Shown one piece after another: positions 1-9,920 of a DNA stretch of 64,000 bases. This DNA comes from an uncultured Umboniibacter sp. Its GTDB lineage: Bacteria; Pseudomonadota; Gammaproteobacteria; Pseudomonadales; DSM-25080. The stretch's first letter is position 1; each line of letters opens with the position of its first letter. Position numbers and translations under genes: made by a program. The notes under the pieces were generated by a model. The model made no database searches and was not told the origin of the DNA. It saw nothing but the letters and a program-made list of their open reading frames with translations. The DNA lies in NCBI RefSeq assembly GCF_947497555.1, contig NZ_CANMGY010000002.1, positions 1 through 64,000 on the forward strand. Reading direction: 5' to 3'.

Positions 1-76
1 TGGAGAGACTCGAACTCTCACGCCTCGCGGCACCAGAACCTAAATCTGGCGTGTATACCAATTTCACCACATCCCC
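1..76 (-). tRNA. tRNA-Leu (anticodon UAG), 3' end cut off
   Basis: Read on the minus strand, this is the 5' part and body of a class II tRNA. It shows an acceptor strand GGGGATG, a D-arm with AATTGG, an anticodon stem CCAGA/TCTGG around the loop TTTAGGT (anticodon TAG), a long variable arm, and a T-arm GAGAG-TTCGAGT-CTCTC. The long variable arm and UAG anticodon identify leucine. The window begins inside the 3' acceptor strand, so the last few bases are outside. The gene would decode CUN codons, mainly CUA. The 5' end is set by the expected seven-base acceptor before T8-G9. Confidence 0.93.
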
Positions 77-204
77 AGCGCAAAATGTTCCACTACGCTT
101 TCGATGTTAACGAGGCGGAATTATAAGGATAAATTCGCTTTTGCCAAGCAATTTTTTCATTATTTTCAATGGCTTGTTCAATTGCTATGTTTTCAAGCAC
201 CTAA

Positions 205-231
205 TAAAAAAAACCGGGACTTAGTCCCGGT
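205..231 (-). terminator. Rho-independent terminator of fadBA
   Basis: Eight-base arms ACCGGGAC and GTCCCGGT enclose a 3-base loop. On the minus strand they are followed by a run of eight T, about 27 bases after the fadA stop codon. This is a textbook intrinsic terminator ending the fadBA transcript before the tRNA gene. Confidence 0.9.
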
Positions 232-257
232 AAAGCAGCATAAAAACTAGAATGGTA

Positions 258-1436
<1,179 letters not shown>

Positions 1437-1449
1437 TTAACGCTCCCAA

Positions 1450-3591
1450 TTATCCGTAGTACGACTCGCCATTGGCGGCCATTTCGCGCATTTTATCTGT
1501 GACTTCGTACGGTACACCCAAGTGTTTAAGCGAATCCGCCATCGTTACGAAGTTTGCCATTCCCATCTCATCAACGTAGCGGAATACGCCGCCGCGGAAA
1601 GGAGGGAAACCAACGCCGTAGACCAACGCCATATCAGCTTCAGCGGCGGAGGCAATAATACCCTCCTCGAGGCAACGCTGAACTTCGATGACCATTGGCA
1701 CCATCATACGAGCGATGACCTCATCGGCTTCGAACTCAGTACGCTCGGCACAGTGAGGTGCGATGAGCTCGTAACTCTCGGTGGTAGCAACCTTTTGGAC
1801 TTTACCGCGCTTGTCAGCTTCATAGTTGTAGAAGCCCTTGCCATTCTTCTGACCATAACGCTCTGCTTTGAATAGCACGTTAGTTGCCAAGCCTTCAAAC
1901 TGAGCCATACGGTCAGGGAATCCGGCTTCAAGCACATCAGCGGCGTGCGCCGCCGTATCGAGACCAACCACATCACTCAAGTAGGCGGGACCCATTGGCC
2001 ACCCCCAACGCTCCATCACCTTATCTACCGCTGCGAAATCTGCACCGTCACGGAGTAACAACGCAAACCCGCCGAAGTACGGGAAAAGGACACGGTTGAC
2101 GAAGAAGCCAGGGCAATCGTTAACCACAATTGCCTTTTTACCTAACGCGTTGGCGTAAGCTACTGTCTTAGCGACTGCCGTATCTGAGGTTTTAGCGCCG
2201 CGAATAACTTCCACTAGCGGCATCAACGGAACCGGATTAAAGAAGTGCATGCCACAGAAGTTTTCTGGACGCTCTAGCGCTTCGGCTAGGTAATCAATAG
2301 AGATAGTTGAAGTATTTGACGTAATAATGGTATCCGCTGCGACTTTTGTCTCAACTTCCTTGAGGACCGCATGCTTAACCTTAGGATTCTCGACCACTGC
2401 CTCAACGATCATGTCCACATCACTCAGCTCTTCATAGCTAAGCGCCGGATTGATACGGCTGAGTACTTCAGCCATTTTATCGGCCGTCATTCTGCCGCGC
2501 TTAACGCGCTTAGACAGTAGTTTACTTGCCTCAGAAAGACCAAGATCGATACCCGCTTGATTAATATCCTTCATCACAATCGGCGTACCTTTTAACGCCG
2601 ACTGATAAGCGATACCGCCGCCCATGATGCCCGCGCCCAGCACTGCAGCTTTCTGAACATCTGCTGCACCCTTCGCAATCGTCTTGGCTTTCTTACTAAC
2701 TAGCTGATCATTGAGGAAGATACCAATTAACGCTTTAGACTGAAAAGTTCGCGCCATACGGATGAAGTGCTGAGTCTCAATCTTCAAGGCATCGTCACGA
2801 CCAAGCTTAGCACTTTGCTCCATGGCTTCAATCGCTGCAACGGGTGACGGGTAATTACGACCTGCCTGTTGCTGGACCATTGCTTTGCAGGTGAAGAACG
2901 ACATCAACATCTCGATATCATTAAGCTGCAGTGGAGCTTTCTTCTGCTCACGGCGGGCCTTGTAAGCGATCTCTCCTGAGACGAGCTGTTTCAGCAAATT
3001 CAAACTTGATTCACGGAGGTTTTCTGGTGCCACAACGGCATCTACCACACCCGTAGCGAGTGCTGCATCGGCGCGATATTCCTTACCGCCAGCAATCCAC
3101 TCAATAGCGTTATCTGCGCCAACCAGGCGTGGCATACGAACCGTACCACCGAAACCTGGAAAAATACCCAGCTTAGTTTCGGGTAAGCCCACTTTCGCGG
3201 CGGTACTCATGACACGGAAGTCACAGGCGAGAGTCACTTCGAGACCACCGCCTAACGCAAAGCCATTAATGGCACATACGGTAGGCATTGGTAAGTCTTC
3301 AAGTTGGTTGAAACAGGCGTTTGCGCCGCCAATATTGGCCGTAAACGCCGCATCATCGAGGGCGAAATTCCCTTTGAATTCAGTGATATCTGCACCCACT
3401 ACGAAGACGGGTTTCCCACTGGTTACAATGAGTCCCTTTGCGTCGGAGTCTTTGAGTAGAGCACCAGCTTCAGCTAGCTCGGTGATCGTTGCAGCGTCGA
3501 ATTTATTGACGGAGTCGGATTGATTATCGAAACAAAGCTCGTAGAGGCCCGGTTCAATAGCGCTTACGGTTAGCGTATTACCTTTATACAT
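1450..3591 (-). CDS. fadB: Fatty acid oxidation complex subunit alpha FadB
   Basis: This multifunctional enzyme carries enoyl-CoA hydratase/isomerase and L-3-hydroxyacyl-CoA dehydrogenase activities. The 713 residues match the FadB family. The N-terminal crotonase part (about 1-190) has [10 protein letters not shown] with the catalytic glutamates near 118 and 138. The dehydrogenase part (from about 310) begins with a Rossmann motif GAGIMGGG and carries the catalytic His in CGMHFFNP near 449. It is the first gene of fadBA and lies below a perfect 9-4-9 palindrome of PsrA type. Gene order B then A and the close spacing fit the standard gammaproteobacterial operon. Confidence 0.97.
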   Translation of the reverse strand: MYKGNTLTVSAIEPGLYELCFDNQSDSVNKFDAATITELAEAGALLKDSDAKGLIVTSGKPVFVVGADITEFKGNFALDDAAFTANIGGANACFNQLEDLPMPTVCAINGFALGGGLEVTLACDFRVMSTAAKVGLPETKLGIFPGFGGTVRMPRLVGADNAIEWIAGGKEYRADAALATGVVDAVVAPENLRESSLNLLKQLVSGEIAYKARREQKKAPLQLNDIEMLMSFFTCKAMVQQQAGRNYPSPVAAIEAMEQSAKLGRDDALKIETQHFIRMARTFQSKALIGIFLNDQLVSKKAKTIAKGAADVQKAAVLGAGIMGGGIAYQSALKGTPIVMKDINQAGIDLGLSEASKLLSKRVKRGRMTADKMAEVLSRINPALSYEELSDVDMIVEAVVENPKVKHAVLKEVETKVAADTIITSNTSTISIDYLAEALERPENFCGMHFFNPVPLMPLVEVIRGAKTSDTAVAKTVAYANALGKKAIVVNDCPGFFVNRVLFPYFGGFALLLRDGADFAAVDKVMERWGWPMGPAYLSDVVGLDTAAHAADVLEAGFPDRMAQFEGLATNVLFKAERYGQKNGKGFYNYEADKRGKVQKVATTESYELIAPHCAERTEFEADEVIARMMVPMVIEVQRCLEEGIIASAAEADMALVYGVGFPPFRGGVFRYVDEMGMANFVTMADSLKHLGVPYEVTDKMREMAANGESYYG

Positions 3592-3661
3592 ACCTACTTA
3601 TCCCTCATTATTATCGCTAGAGAATCGCATTCCTAGCGGTGATTGTCGCATCAGTCTATAT

Positions 3662-3683
3662 AATTCAAACACCTGTTTGAATT
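3662..3683. promoter_or_regulatory. PsrA-type operator upstream of fadBA
   Basis: A perfect inverted repeat AATTCAAAC-ACCT-GTTTGAATT sits about 70 bases upstream of the fadB start. It matches the TTCAAAC-N4-GTTTGAA pattern described for PsrA, a TetR-family regulator of fatty-acid degradation in gammaproteobacteria. PsrA itself is not encoded in this window, so control by it is inferred. Confidence 0.7.
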
Positions 3684-3700
3684 ACTTTATGCTATTTTTT

Positions 3701-3716
3701 GTGACCCTCTGGTCAC
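3701..3716. promoter_or_regulatory. Palindrome GTGACC-N4-GGTCAC, unassigned operator
   Basis: A perfect six-base inverted repeat with a 4-base spacer lies 17 bases from the PsrA-type palindrome, between the divergent fadB and puuA genes. The form suits a dimeric repressor, for example of the GntR family, but I cannot assign it. It could serve either gene. Confidence 0.35.
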
Positions 3717-3790
3717 TGAACGATTTTCTTAACCCTAAAATAAGTTCGTAGCAAAACATAAACGGATGTTGTGTATCGCACAAACAGTGT

Positions 3791-3805
3791 TTTAAATATT
3801 GAACA
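3791..3805 (+). promoter_or_regulatory. Possible PuuR-like half site upstream of puuA
   Basis: The stretch TTTAAATATTGAACA, 65-79 bases before the puuA start, resembles the asymmetric E. coli PuuR recognition sequence as I remember it (an AAATAT tract followed by TGAACA). A puuR-like gene is just downstream of puuA, which makes control plausible. The resemblance is partial and may be chance. Confidence 0.25.
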
Positions 3806-3869
3806 GTCTGGTCATCTCAGTTAATGTACAGGCCTTAAAACACTGAAACTTAGTAGGCGATAGCTCATC

Positions 3870-5231
3870 ATGCAATTGTTACCTGAATTAAATGCCTTTC
3901 TAGAGGCTAATCCTGATGTTAATCAGTTTGATGTTATTCTAGTTGACCTTAATGGTATTCTCCGCGGCAAACGCCTAGACCGCAATGCCATCACCAAACT
4001 CTATAAGTCTGGCATTCTAATGCCCCGCTCTACCTTTGCGAGCGATATCGAAGGGGATACCACTGATGGAACTGATCTCGGTATTCGCACGGGAGATATT
4101 GACTGCCCTTGCCTTCCCGTGGCGGGCTCTCTGAAGATAGTACCTTGGGCAGACGAACCTGCAGCACAAGTACTTGCCTACATGGTAGACGAAGAAGGCT
4201 GTGCCCTGAGCTACACTTCGCATGGTGTTCTGCAAAAGGTTATTGACCAATTCAAAGAATTAAAGTTAACGCCAATTATCGCACCTGAACTTGAATTCTT
4301 CTTACTGGATCGAAAGCGCGATGAGGACGGCCGTCCGTTGCCACCTATCTCCCCTGTTACAGGCGCTCGTGATAAAAACACTCAAGTGTACGGCATTGCC
4401 GAACTTGATGACTATGCGGCGTTCTTACGAGATGTGAAGGTTGCGGCGGTCGCACAGAATATTCCTGCCGATACAGCCATTGCAGAGTATGCACCCGGTC
4501 AATTCGAGATTAATCTTCATCACAGTGACGATCTAATTCAAGCCTGTAATCACGCAATAGAATTAAAGCGTCTCATCAAGGCCGTAGCACTTCAGCATGA
4601 TTTCGATGCGACGTTCATGCCAAAACCTTTCGCGGACCTCTCCGGTAACGGTTTCCACATGCACATCAGTCTTTATGACGAAGCTGGGAACAATGTATTC
4701 GCCAACGGCCAGGATCTAGGTAACGAAATGCTTCGCCACGCCATCGGTGGCCTATCGGCTACGATGGAGGAAGGAATGCTTCTTGCTGCGCCTGGCGCAA
4801 ACAGTTACCGCAGATTTAGCCCGGAATGCTACACACCTCTGCATCCAAGCTGGGGATTCAACAACCGGACGGTCGCCATGCGCATCCCTGCTGGGCCAGA
4901 TTCAGCCAAGCGTGTAGAGTGCCGAGTAGCGGGCGCTGATGCGAATCCTTATATTTACCTAGCCAGCCTATTATCGGGTATTTATCTTGGTATCACTCAG
5001 CAACTCGAACCCGGTCCCGTTACCCAGGTAAATGCCTATAAAGAATTCGAGCCGACTCTACCACTTACCTGGGATGCTGCCATTCAGCGCTTCGAGGAAG
5101 CGGAGTTATTACCCAAGATACTGGGAAGCGAATTCTGTCATGTATTCTTGCAGATTAAACTTGCTGAACGTCAAAAGTTCCACGAGTTCATCACCATGCA
5201 AGAATATGACTGGTATCTTCGTCACGCCTAA
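3870..5231 (+). CDS. puuA: Gamma-glutamylputrescine synthetase-like (glutamine synthetase family)
   Basis: This glutamine-synthetase-fold ligase probably couples glutamate to putrescine or another amine with ATP, the first step of the gamma-glutamylated polyamine pathway. It has 453 residues, within the PuuA range. Fold markers include the metal-binding APELEF (about 138-143), the ATP-site NGFHMHIS (about 260-267) and a downstream glutamate/ATP-binding region with NNRT and MRIP. The other puu genes are not adjacent, but a PuuR-like repressor faces it across a shared terminator. The exact amine substrate cannot be read from sequence; a general gamma-glutamylamide synthetase is the alternative. 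Confidence 0.85.
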   Translation: MQLLPELNAFLEANPDVNQFDVILVDLNGILRGKRLDRNAITKLYKSGILMPRSTFASDIEGDTTDGTDLGIRTGDIDCPCLPVAGSLKIVPWADEPAAQVLAYMVDEEGCALSYTSHGVLQKVIDQFKELKLTPIIAPELEFFLLDRKRDEDGRPLPPISPVTGARDKNTQVYGIAELDDYAAFLRDVKVAAVAQNIPADTAIAEYAPGQFEINLHHSDDLIQACNHAIELKRLIKAVALQHDFDATFMPKPFADLSGNGFHMHISLYDEAGNNVFANGQDLGNEMLRHAIGGLSATMEEGMLLAAPGANSYRRFSPECYTPLHPSWGFNNRTVAMRIPAGPDSAKRVECRVAGADANPYIYLASLLSGIYLGITQQLEPGPVTQVNAYKEFEPTLPLTWDAAIQRFEEAELLPKILGSEFCHVFLQIKLAERQKFHEFITMQEYDWYLRHA

Positions 5232-5254
5232 TTAGCGCTGTCGTAAACCGCTAC

Positions 5255-5292
5255 AAAAATGGCCAACCGATTAATCGATTGGCCATTTTTTT
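5255..5292. terminator. Bidirectional terminator between puuA and puuR
   Basis: Arms of about 17 bases (AAAAATGGCCAA... and ...TTGGCCATTTTT) with one mismatch form a strong hairpin with T runs on both strands. It lies between the converging ends of puuA and the puuR-like gene and can serve both. Confidence 0.9.
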
Positions 5293-5333
5293 GTGTTTGA
5301 CTAGGGACCACCTATTAAACCGCGGAAAGGCCT

Positions 5334-5894
5334 TTAGAAACTCGGCGGATTGTTAGCAGAAACCACTTTACAGGGTTTATCACTCGGGTTGCGAAAGCGA
5401 TGCGGAAGGCGGCTATCAAAGTAATAACCGTCACCGGGTTTCAGTACTCTCGTGTTGCCATCTACCGTCAGCTCCATTTCACCTTCAACCACAATGCCAC
5501 CCTCTTCACCGTTGTGTGAGATCATCTCATCACCCGTATCAGCCTCGGGTGGGTAAGTTTCGAACATCACCTGCATAGACCGACCTTCAATGGAGGCACC
5601 CAGCAGCCGGTAGCTAATATCACCAGAGCCTACTTCAGTCATTTCATCGGCAGCAAAGAACACTTTATCGCCATCATTTGACTCAACTGAGAAGAACTCG
5701 GCGAGCGACATTGGCAAGCCATCGAGCACCTTCTTCAAAGAGGCGATTGACGGACTAACTCGTCCCTGCTCGATTAAAGAAATGGTACTATTCGTTACTT
5801 TTGCGCGTTTAGCGAGCTCTCTTTGGGACCAACCTCGCTGCTGGCGAATTAATCGTAATCGTTTACCAACTTCTTCAGACACTTCACGCTCCAT
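5334..5894 (-). CDS. puuR: XRE-family regulator with cupin domain (PuuR-like)
   Basis: The protein has 186 residues. Residues about 8-65 form a helix-turn-helix of the Cro/CI type (SQRELAKRA, then TNSTISLIEQG). Residues about 105-180 form a small cupin barrel with KPGDGYYFDS and a PHRF motif. This is the PuuR layout: a cytoplasmic repressor that senses a polyamine-pathway compound through the cupin. It converges on puuA, supporting the assignment. No Shine-Dalgarno is evident before the ATG; instead a perfect AT-rich palindrome abuts the start, suggesting autoregulation. Other XRE-cupin regulators share this architecture, so the ligand is not certain. Confidence 0.8.
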   Translation of the reverse strand: MEREVSEEVGKRLRLIRQQRGWSQRELAKRAKVTNSTISLIEQGRVSPSIASLKKVLDGLPMSLAEFFSVESNDGDKVFFAADEMTEVGSGDISYRLLGASIEGRSMQVMFETYPPEADTGDEMISHNGEEGGIVVEGEMELTVDGNTRVLKPGDGYYFDSRLPHRFRNPSDKPCKVVSANNPPSF

Positions 5895-5897
5895 GTT

Positions 5898-5916
5898 TTA
5901 TTATTTGGAATAATAA
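5898..5916. promoter_or_regulatory. AT-rich palindrome at the puuR-like start
   Basis: TTATTATT-TGG-AATAATAA is a perfect 8-3-8 inverted repeat ending 4 bases before the ATG of the regulator gene. Its place, where a ribosome binding site is expected, fits an autoregulatory operator, though such AT-rich repeats also arise by chance near promoters. Confidence 0.4.
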
Positions 5917-6050
5917 TCTAACAAGTGTTCGATATTTTTTACAGTATTTATTTTAAATGAGCGAGAAATCGCCCAAAAGAACGGAAGAGGTAGCGTTTAG
6001 CTCGATGAGATCGAGCTAAACTGTGTAGAAAATAATCATCAAAGGATGAC

Positions 6051-7895
6051 TTAGTAGGGATTTTCTATCTCCAGCGAAACAGCTGAAGCATAGGAATCAA
6101 TCGAGAGGCTCAACGACGAAATCTCGACCGCTTCATCCATTACAACATGCTCTCCAAATGAATATTGCGTGACGTCTTCGCCGGCAAGAATCTGCTGTTT
6201 ATACGCTTCACTCTTCGCGGCGACAGCTTGGTTCTTCGATCGCCACTGCGACAACTTCTCGGCACCGTAACGCGACTCGAGCAACGCCATCGTTTTAGCG
6301 GGAGACACCACAACTCCACTCGCATTGTTGCCACCAAACCCCTTGGCATTTAGGAAGGCAACGTCAATGCCTTCCACGCCAACATTTCGATGAGCAATAA
6401 CGTAGTCAAGATTCTCCTGATATACGTCGTCAGCGATCTCGCTGACATTGTTAATTCGCGGAATAATACCATCAGCCCAAACGCCAAGCGTGGCCATCAG
6501 CTGATCACCTGAAGCAACACCTAAAGAGTGGCCTAGATACGACTTCATGGCCGTGATCGGCCAGTTAGCTATGCCAAAGGCCTTTGCAACGCGTTCGAAG
6601 ATAATTGATTCGGTTACGCGGTTGGCAGGCGTGCTAGAGCCATGAGCTTGAACAAAGGAACGTTGTTCAACGGATTCCTGCCCCAATAGCGAACGCGCAA
6701 ATGCAACGGACTTAGCTAATGTCAGGTAGTTACCAATGCCTGGAGCGGAAATAGATTTTTTAAAACCATCAGCATTCACATACACCGCTGGCGTTGAAGC
6801 ATGAATATTCGCCCCGAGTTCAAGCGCGAGGGAATCAGCCATTAACACGGCGTACTGTGCTCCTTCAGCAATCGTAAAACCACAGTTATCGGCAAACGGA
6901 CGAGAAGCTCGGCGGTGATTAGGCTCTGATGAGCTGTCTAGCTTACAGAGATTATCATCAGTTGCCAGCGCACTCATGGCCGCATAGCCTTCAATAACCT
7001 CTGGATTAACGGGCGCCTCGGCATTGCCAACGAAAGCGACTTTAGCCCGGCCTTCTTTAATATCTTCAATTGCCAAGTTTAGGTTGTAGAGAAAACTCGC
7101 ACAGGCGCCGACAGCTGCACCGGTTGAGCCAACCGATCCTAAGAGATAGGCATTAACGAAGTCCGCAGGCATTTCTATTAAACCCAATGGACACTGCTTA
7201 GAGGAGGCTCTGTCGCCCTGCCAACGCGACTTAAGCAGCCCCCCGGCACCCGCATCATCTAGCTGCGCCATTGCTGATCCGGAATAGACCGAGACTTGAT
7301 CGGGATTGATATGGCTCATGATCTCAGACCAGGCGATACCTACCGACTGTAACGCATCCGATGCTGCAAACATGTTGAGCTGTAAACCGCGAGGATGGTG
7401 GCGAGAACTGTATCGCGTCGCCGGATCAAAGCCACTAGGCACCGTTCCCGCTGTTGAAACTGCCATCTTGCGTGAAGTGGGTAGGAGCGCATTGAGGTCA
7501 CTGGCACTCAGGCGAACACCCTCTTTGTCCTCACCTATTACCGTCCAACTTGCGGGAAGCTGAGCCGGAAGATCGCGCTTTTTCATGGTGAATTCAATAG
7601 CTTGCTTAGCAGTACAAAGCTTTACGCGCTTCATGCCCGGCGCGCTATCGACATCGAAATGTTCCGCACCAATTTTTCGAATCAGCGAGTTTTCAAGCAC
7701 GGCTGATTCAAACGCTTCGGCTGACGGGTAAGCGTCAGACGACATACCACTAAGTGCCGCCAGCGCGGTAATCATCTCACTGCGCTTATCAGCTGGCAGC
7801 GCCTCTTCCACCAATCGACGATAACCTAAATGAAAAGTCGATCTACCTGCGGCATTCACACCTCCGAATCCCACAACAACTGGCATCGCTTTCAT
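6051..7895 (-). CDS. fabY: Beta-ketoacyl synthase, FabY-like
   Basis: This 614-residue thiolase-fold condensing enzyme has the Cys-His-His triad of ketoacyl synthases: Cys265 in VGACAS, His418 in QAHGSS and His456 in YLGHSLG. It is about 200 residues longer than FabB or FabF. The extra N-terminal portion starts with VVGFGGVNAAGRS, which resembles the Pseudomonas FabY family, whose members condense acetyl-CoA with malonyl-ACP to start fatty-acid synthesis. It stands alone and is divergent from an AraC-type regulator across about 107 bases. The FabY assignment rests on length and N-terminal resemblance; acetyl-CoA priming is inferred. Confidence 0.82.
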   Translation of the reverse strand: MKAMPVVVGFGGVNAAGRSTFHLGYRRLVEEALPADKRSEMITALAALSGMSSDAYPSAEAFESAVLENSLIRKIGAEHFDVDSAPGMKRVKLCTAKQAIEFTMKKRDLPAQLPASWTVIGEDKEGVRLSASDLNALLPTSRKMAVSTAGTVPSGFDPATRYSSRHHPRGLQLNMFAASDALQSVGIAWSEIMSHINPDQVSVYSGSAMAQLDDAGAGGLLKSRWQGDRASSKQCPLGLIEMPADFVNAYLLGSVGSTGAAVGACASFLYNLNLAIEDIKEGRAKVAFVGNAEAPVNPEVIEGYAAMSALATDDNLCKLDSSSEPNHRRASRPFADNCGFTIAEGAQYAVLMADSLALELGANIHASTPAVYVNADGFKKSISAPGIGNYLTLAKSVAFARSLLGQESVEQRSFVQAHGSSTPANRVTESIIFERVAKAFGIANWPITAMKSYLGHSLGVASGDQLMATLGVWADGIIPRINNVSEIADDVYQENLDYVIAHRNVGVEGIDVAFLNAKGFGGNNASGVVVSPAKTMALLESRYGAEKLSQWRSKNQAVAAKSEAYKQQILAGEDVTQYSFGEHVVMDEAVEISSLSLSIDSYASAVSLEIENPY

Positions 7896-8002
7896 ATTAT
7901 TCTCCAGAACTAATCAGTCATAAAATATATGCTGCTAGTTTAGAAAAATTTACGATACAATAATATGGCATTACAGACACCGATAGGGGCAAAAAGGTCA
8001 AA

Positions 8003-8977
8003 ATGAACGACATTGTGCTATTAGCAACTCAGAATGCCCTAAGTTCTTCTATTAGCCTTCCCAGTGAAATGCTGACGGCCGCTAACGATTTCGCCAAAGC
8101 CCATGGTCGGAAGCAACTCAAAGTGACGACAGCCACCCCATTGGGACGACCAGTAACCAGTCAAGCCGGGTTCATGATCGACGGCCCAGCACTAGAAACT
8201 TTAGACCGACCACAACTCGTGTATGTCCCGTCTACTTGGCGCAGCCCCTTACCAATGCTGAAGGAGCTAGCCCCGTTGCGCGAGTGTATTACCCAATGGT
8301 ATTTAGCGGGCACACGCTTTTGCTCGGTCTCAACGGGAACCTATTTACTCGCTGAATTCGGTTTGTTGGATCACCAACCTGCTACCACCCACTGGCACTA
8401 CTTCGATCACTTCGCTAGTCGCTACCCCCATGTTGATCTCAAGCGTGATTATTTCGTCACGGTTGCTAAGCAGAGCTATTGCGCGGGCTCCGTAAATTCA
8501 CTAGCAGATCTAACTGTCCACTTGATATCTGAACTCTATGATGCCGAGACAGCACATTGGGTGCAACGTAATTTCAGCCACGAAATTCGCCGCCCCTTTC
8601 AGGAGATCGCCTTCATTCAGGGGGACTCAGCCCATAAAGACGAAGAGGTTGCATTAGCACAGCATTGGATTAGGGAAAATTTACAGCATCCAGAAATTTT
8701 GACCGCTATCGTGCAACGATTAGAGATGAGTCCACGAACGTTTTCACGTCGGTTTAGGAATGCGGTACAGATGACGCCCAACCAGTTTGTACAAAAGTGC
8801 CGTATTGAACAGGCTAAGCAATTGCTGAGACACTCCAACCTAGCTATCGGTGACGTCTCATTTAACGTTGGCTATCAGGATGTGAGCTTCTTTGCTCAGT
8901 TGTTTCGGAGACAGCTTGGACTGTCCCCGAGTGAATACCGGCGTACTGTTCGAGCAAAGCTCTTCGTAGCACGCTAG
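8003..8977 (+). CDS. GlxA-type AraC-family transcriptional regulator
   Basis: The protein has 324 residues. The N-terminal part (about 1-190) has a DJ-1/PfpI-like fold with Cys107 in the nucleophile-elbow position (FCSVSTGTYLL). The C-terminal part (about 215-315) is a double helix-turn-helix of the AraC type (SPRTFSRRF, then VGYQDVSFFAQLFRR). Such GlxA-like proteins sense small metabolites. It is divergent from the FabY-like gene and converges on a crotonase gene, so either could be a target. The start is the ATG after a purine-rich AAAAAGG. Confidence 0.85.
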   Translation: MNDIVLLATQNALSSSISLPSEMLTAANDFAKAHGRKQLKVTTATPLGRPVTSQAGFMIDGPALETLDRPQLVYVPSTWRSPLPMLKELAPLRECITQWYLAGTRFCSVSTGTYLLAEFGLLDHQPATTHWHYFDHFASRYPHVDLKRDYFVTVAKQSYCAGSVNSLADLTVHLISELYDAETAHWVQRNFSHEIRRPFQEIAFIQGDSAHKDEEVALAQHWIRENLQHPEILTAIVQRLEMSPRTFSRRFRNAVQMTPNQFVQKCRIEQAKQLLRHSNLAIGDVSFNVGYQDVSFFAQLFRRQLGLSPSEYRRTVRAKLFVAR

Positions 8978-8985
8978 CTAAGCGG

Positions 8986-9753
8986 CTAGTCGCAGGCCCT
9001 AAAATTCGGTGCTCGACGCTCAAAGAAAGCCGTAAACGCTTCCTTTCCTGCCGCAGAATTCAATCCTACAGAGAAGTGAGCGGACTCTTCAGCCATCGTC
9101 TTTAAAAGTGCTTCTGGGGCTGGGCGCAATAGCTTCCTTGACGCTCTTAGCGCAGTTTTTGGCTTATCCGCTACGCGCTGAGCTAACTTCATAGCCTCGG
9201 CAGAAAGTTCAGAGTCGGCGACAACCTCATGCGCTAAGCCGAAGGCTAGCGCCTGCTGAGCATCCAGAATATCACCCAATAGAGCAATTTTAGCGGCGCG
9301 CTGATAACCCACGATCAAAGGTAAAAGTAACGAAGATCCAGCTTCGGGAACCAAGCCTAGATCCGTAAACGGCATCTTTAGACGAGCGCTCTCACCGAGC
9401 ATATTGAAATCGCAGTGAAGAAGTAGCGTTGAACCAATCCCCACTGCTAGCCCAGGAACTGCGCTAACCATCGGCACCGTACCCTCTGCCAACGAGCGGA
9501 GAAACACACTCACGGGCGCCTGCTCATCCATACTTGGATTGGCAATGAAATCTGCCAGATCATTACCAGAACTAAAGTTGTCACTTGTGGAAGACCAAAG
9601 AATCACACGGACTTGAGGATCCGCTTCGGCTCGGTGCATGGCGTCGGACATCGCGCGATACATGTCAGCGGTAATTGCATTCTTCTTTTCAGCTCGATTG
9701 AAGTTAATGGTTAGAACACCGTCTTCAAGCGCAGTGGTAATATGACTCGTCAT
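8986..9753 (-). CDS. Enoyl-CoA hydratase/isomerase family protein
   Basis: This 255-residue single-domain crotonase has the CoA-binding and oxyanion-hole signature SSGNDLADF (about 61-69), a second glycine-rich oxyanion segment (GLAVGIGSTLLL) and a catalytic glutamate in GLVPEAGSS (about 136-144). The SGNDL form resembles enoyl-CoA hydratase/isomerases of the PaaG or ECI kind. The reaction is therefore hydration or double-bond isomerisation of an acyl-CoA; the substrate is not evident. It is monocistronic, converging with the AraC gene with only 8 bases between stops. Confidence 0.85.
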   Translation of the reverse strand: MTSHITTALEDGVLTINFNRAEKKNAITADMYRAMSDAMHRAEADPQVRVILWSSTSDNFSSGNDLADFIANPSMDEQAPVSVFLRSLAEGTVPMVSAVPGLAVGIGSTLLLHCDFNMLGESARLKMPFTDLGLVPEAGSSLLLPLIVGYQRAAKIALLGDILDAQQALAFGLAHEVVADSELSAEAMKLAQRVADKPKTALRASRKLLRPAPEALLKTMAEESAHFSVGLNSAAGKEAFTAFFERRAPNFRACD

Positions 9754-9859
9754 TCCCTACCCCAGTTATTGTTAGGTGAGCTCACGCTCAATACTTATTA
9801 TCACTTAGTAAGTTTAGTCGTATTACACCCATCACAACAATGACGTGTCCTACCTAGAC

Positions 9860-9890
9860 AAAAAAAGGGCATCTAAATACTTAGATGCCC
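9860..9890 (-). terminator. Rho-independent terminator after the POT transporter gene
   Basis: Ten-base arms GGGCATCTAA and TTAGATGCCC with a 4-base loop are followed on the minus strand by seven T. The site is about 30 bases past the transporter stop codon. Confidence 0.93.
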
Positions 9891-9920
9891 TGCTTAAACC
9901 TAACCAACAATGTTGAGCTG

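Noticed and set aside
1522-1875. Plus-strand open frames across fadB
   Set aside because: They are antisense to a strongly supported gene, have no ribosome site and show no protein-like composition.
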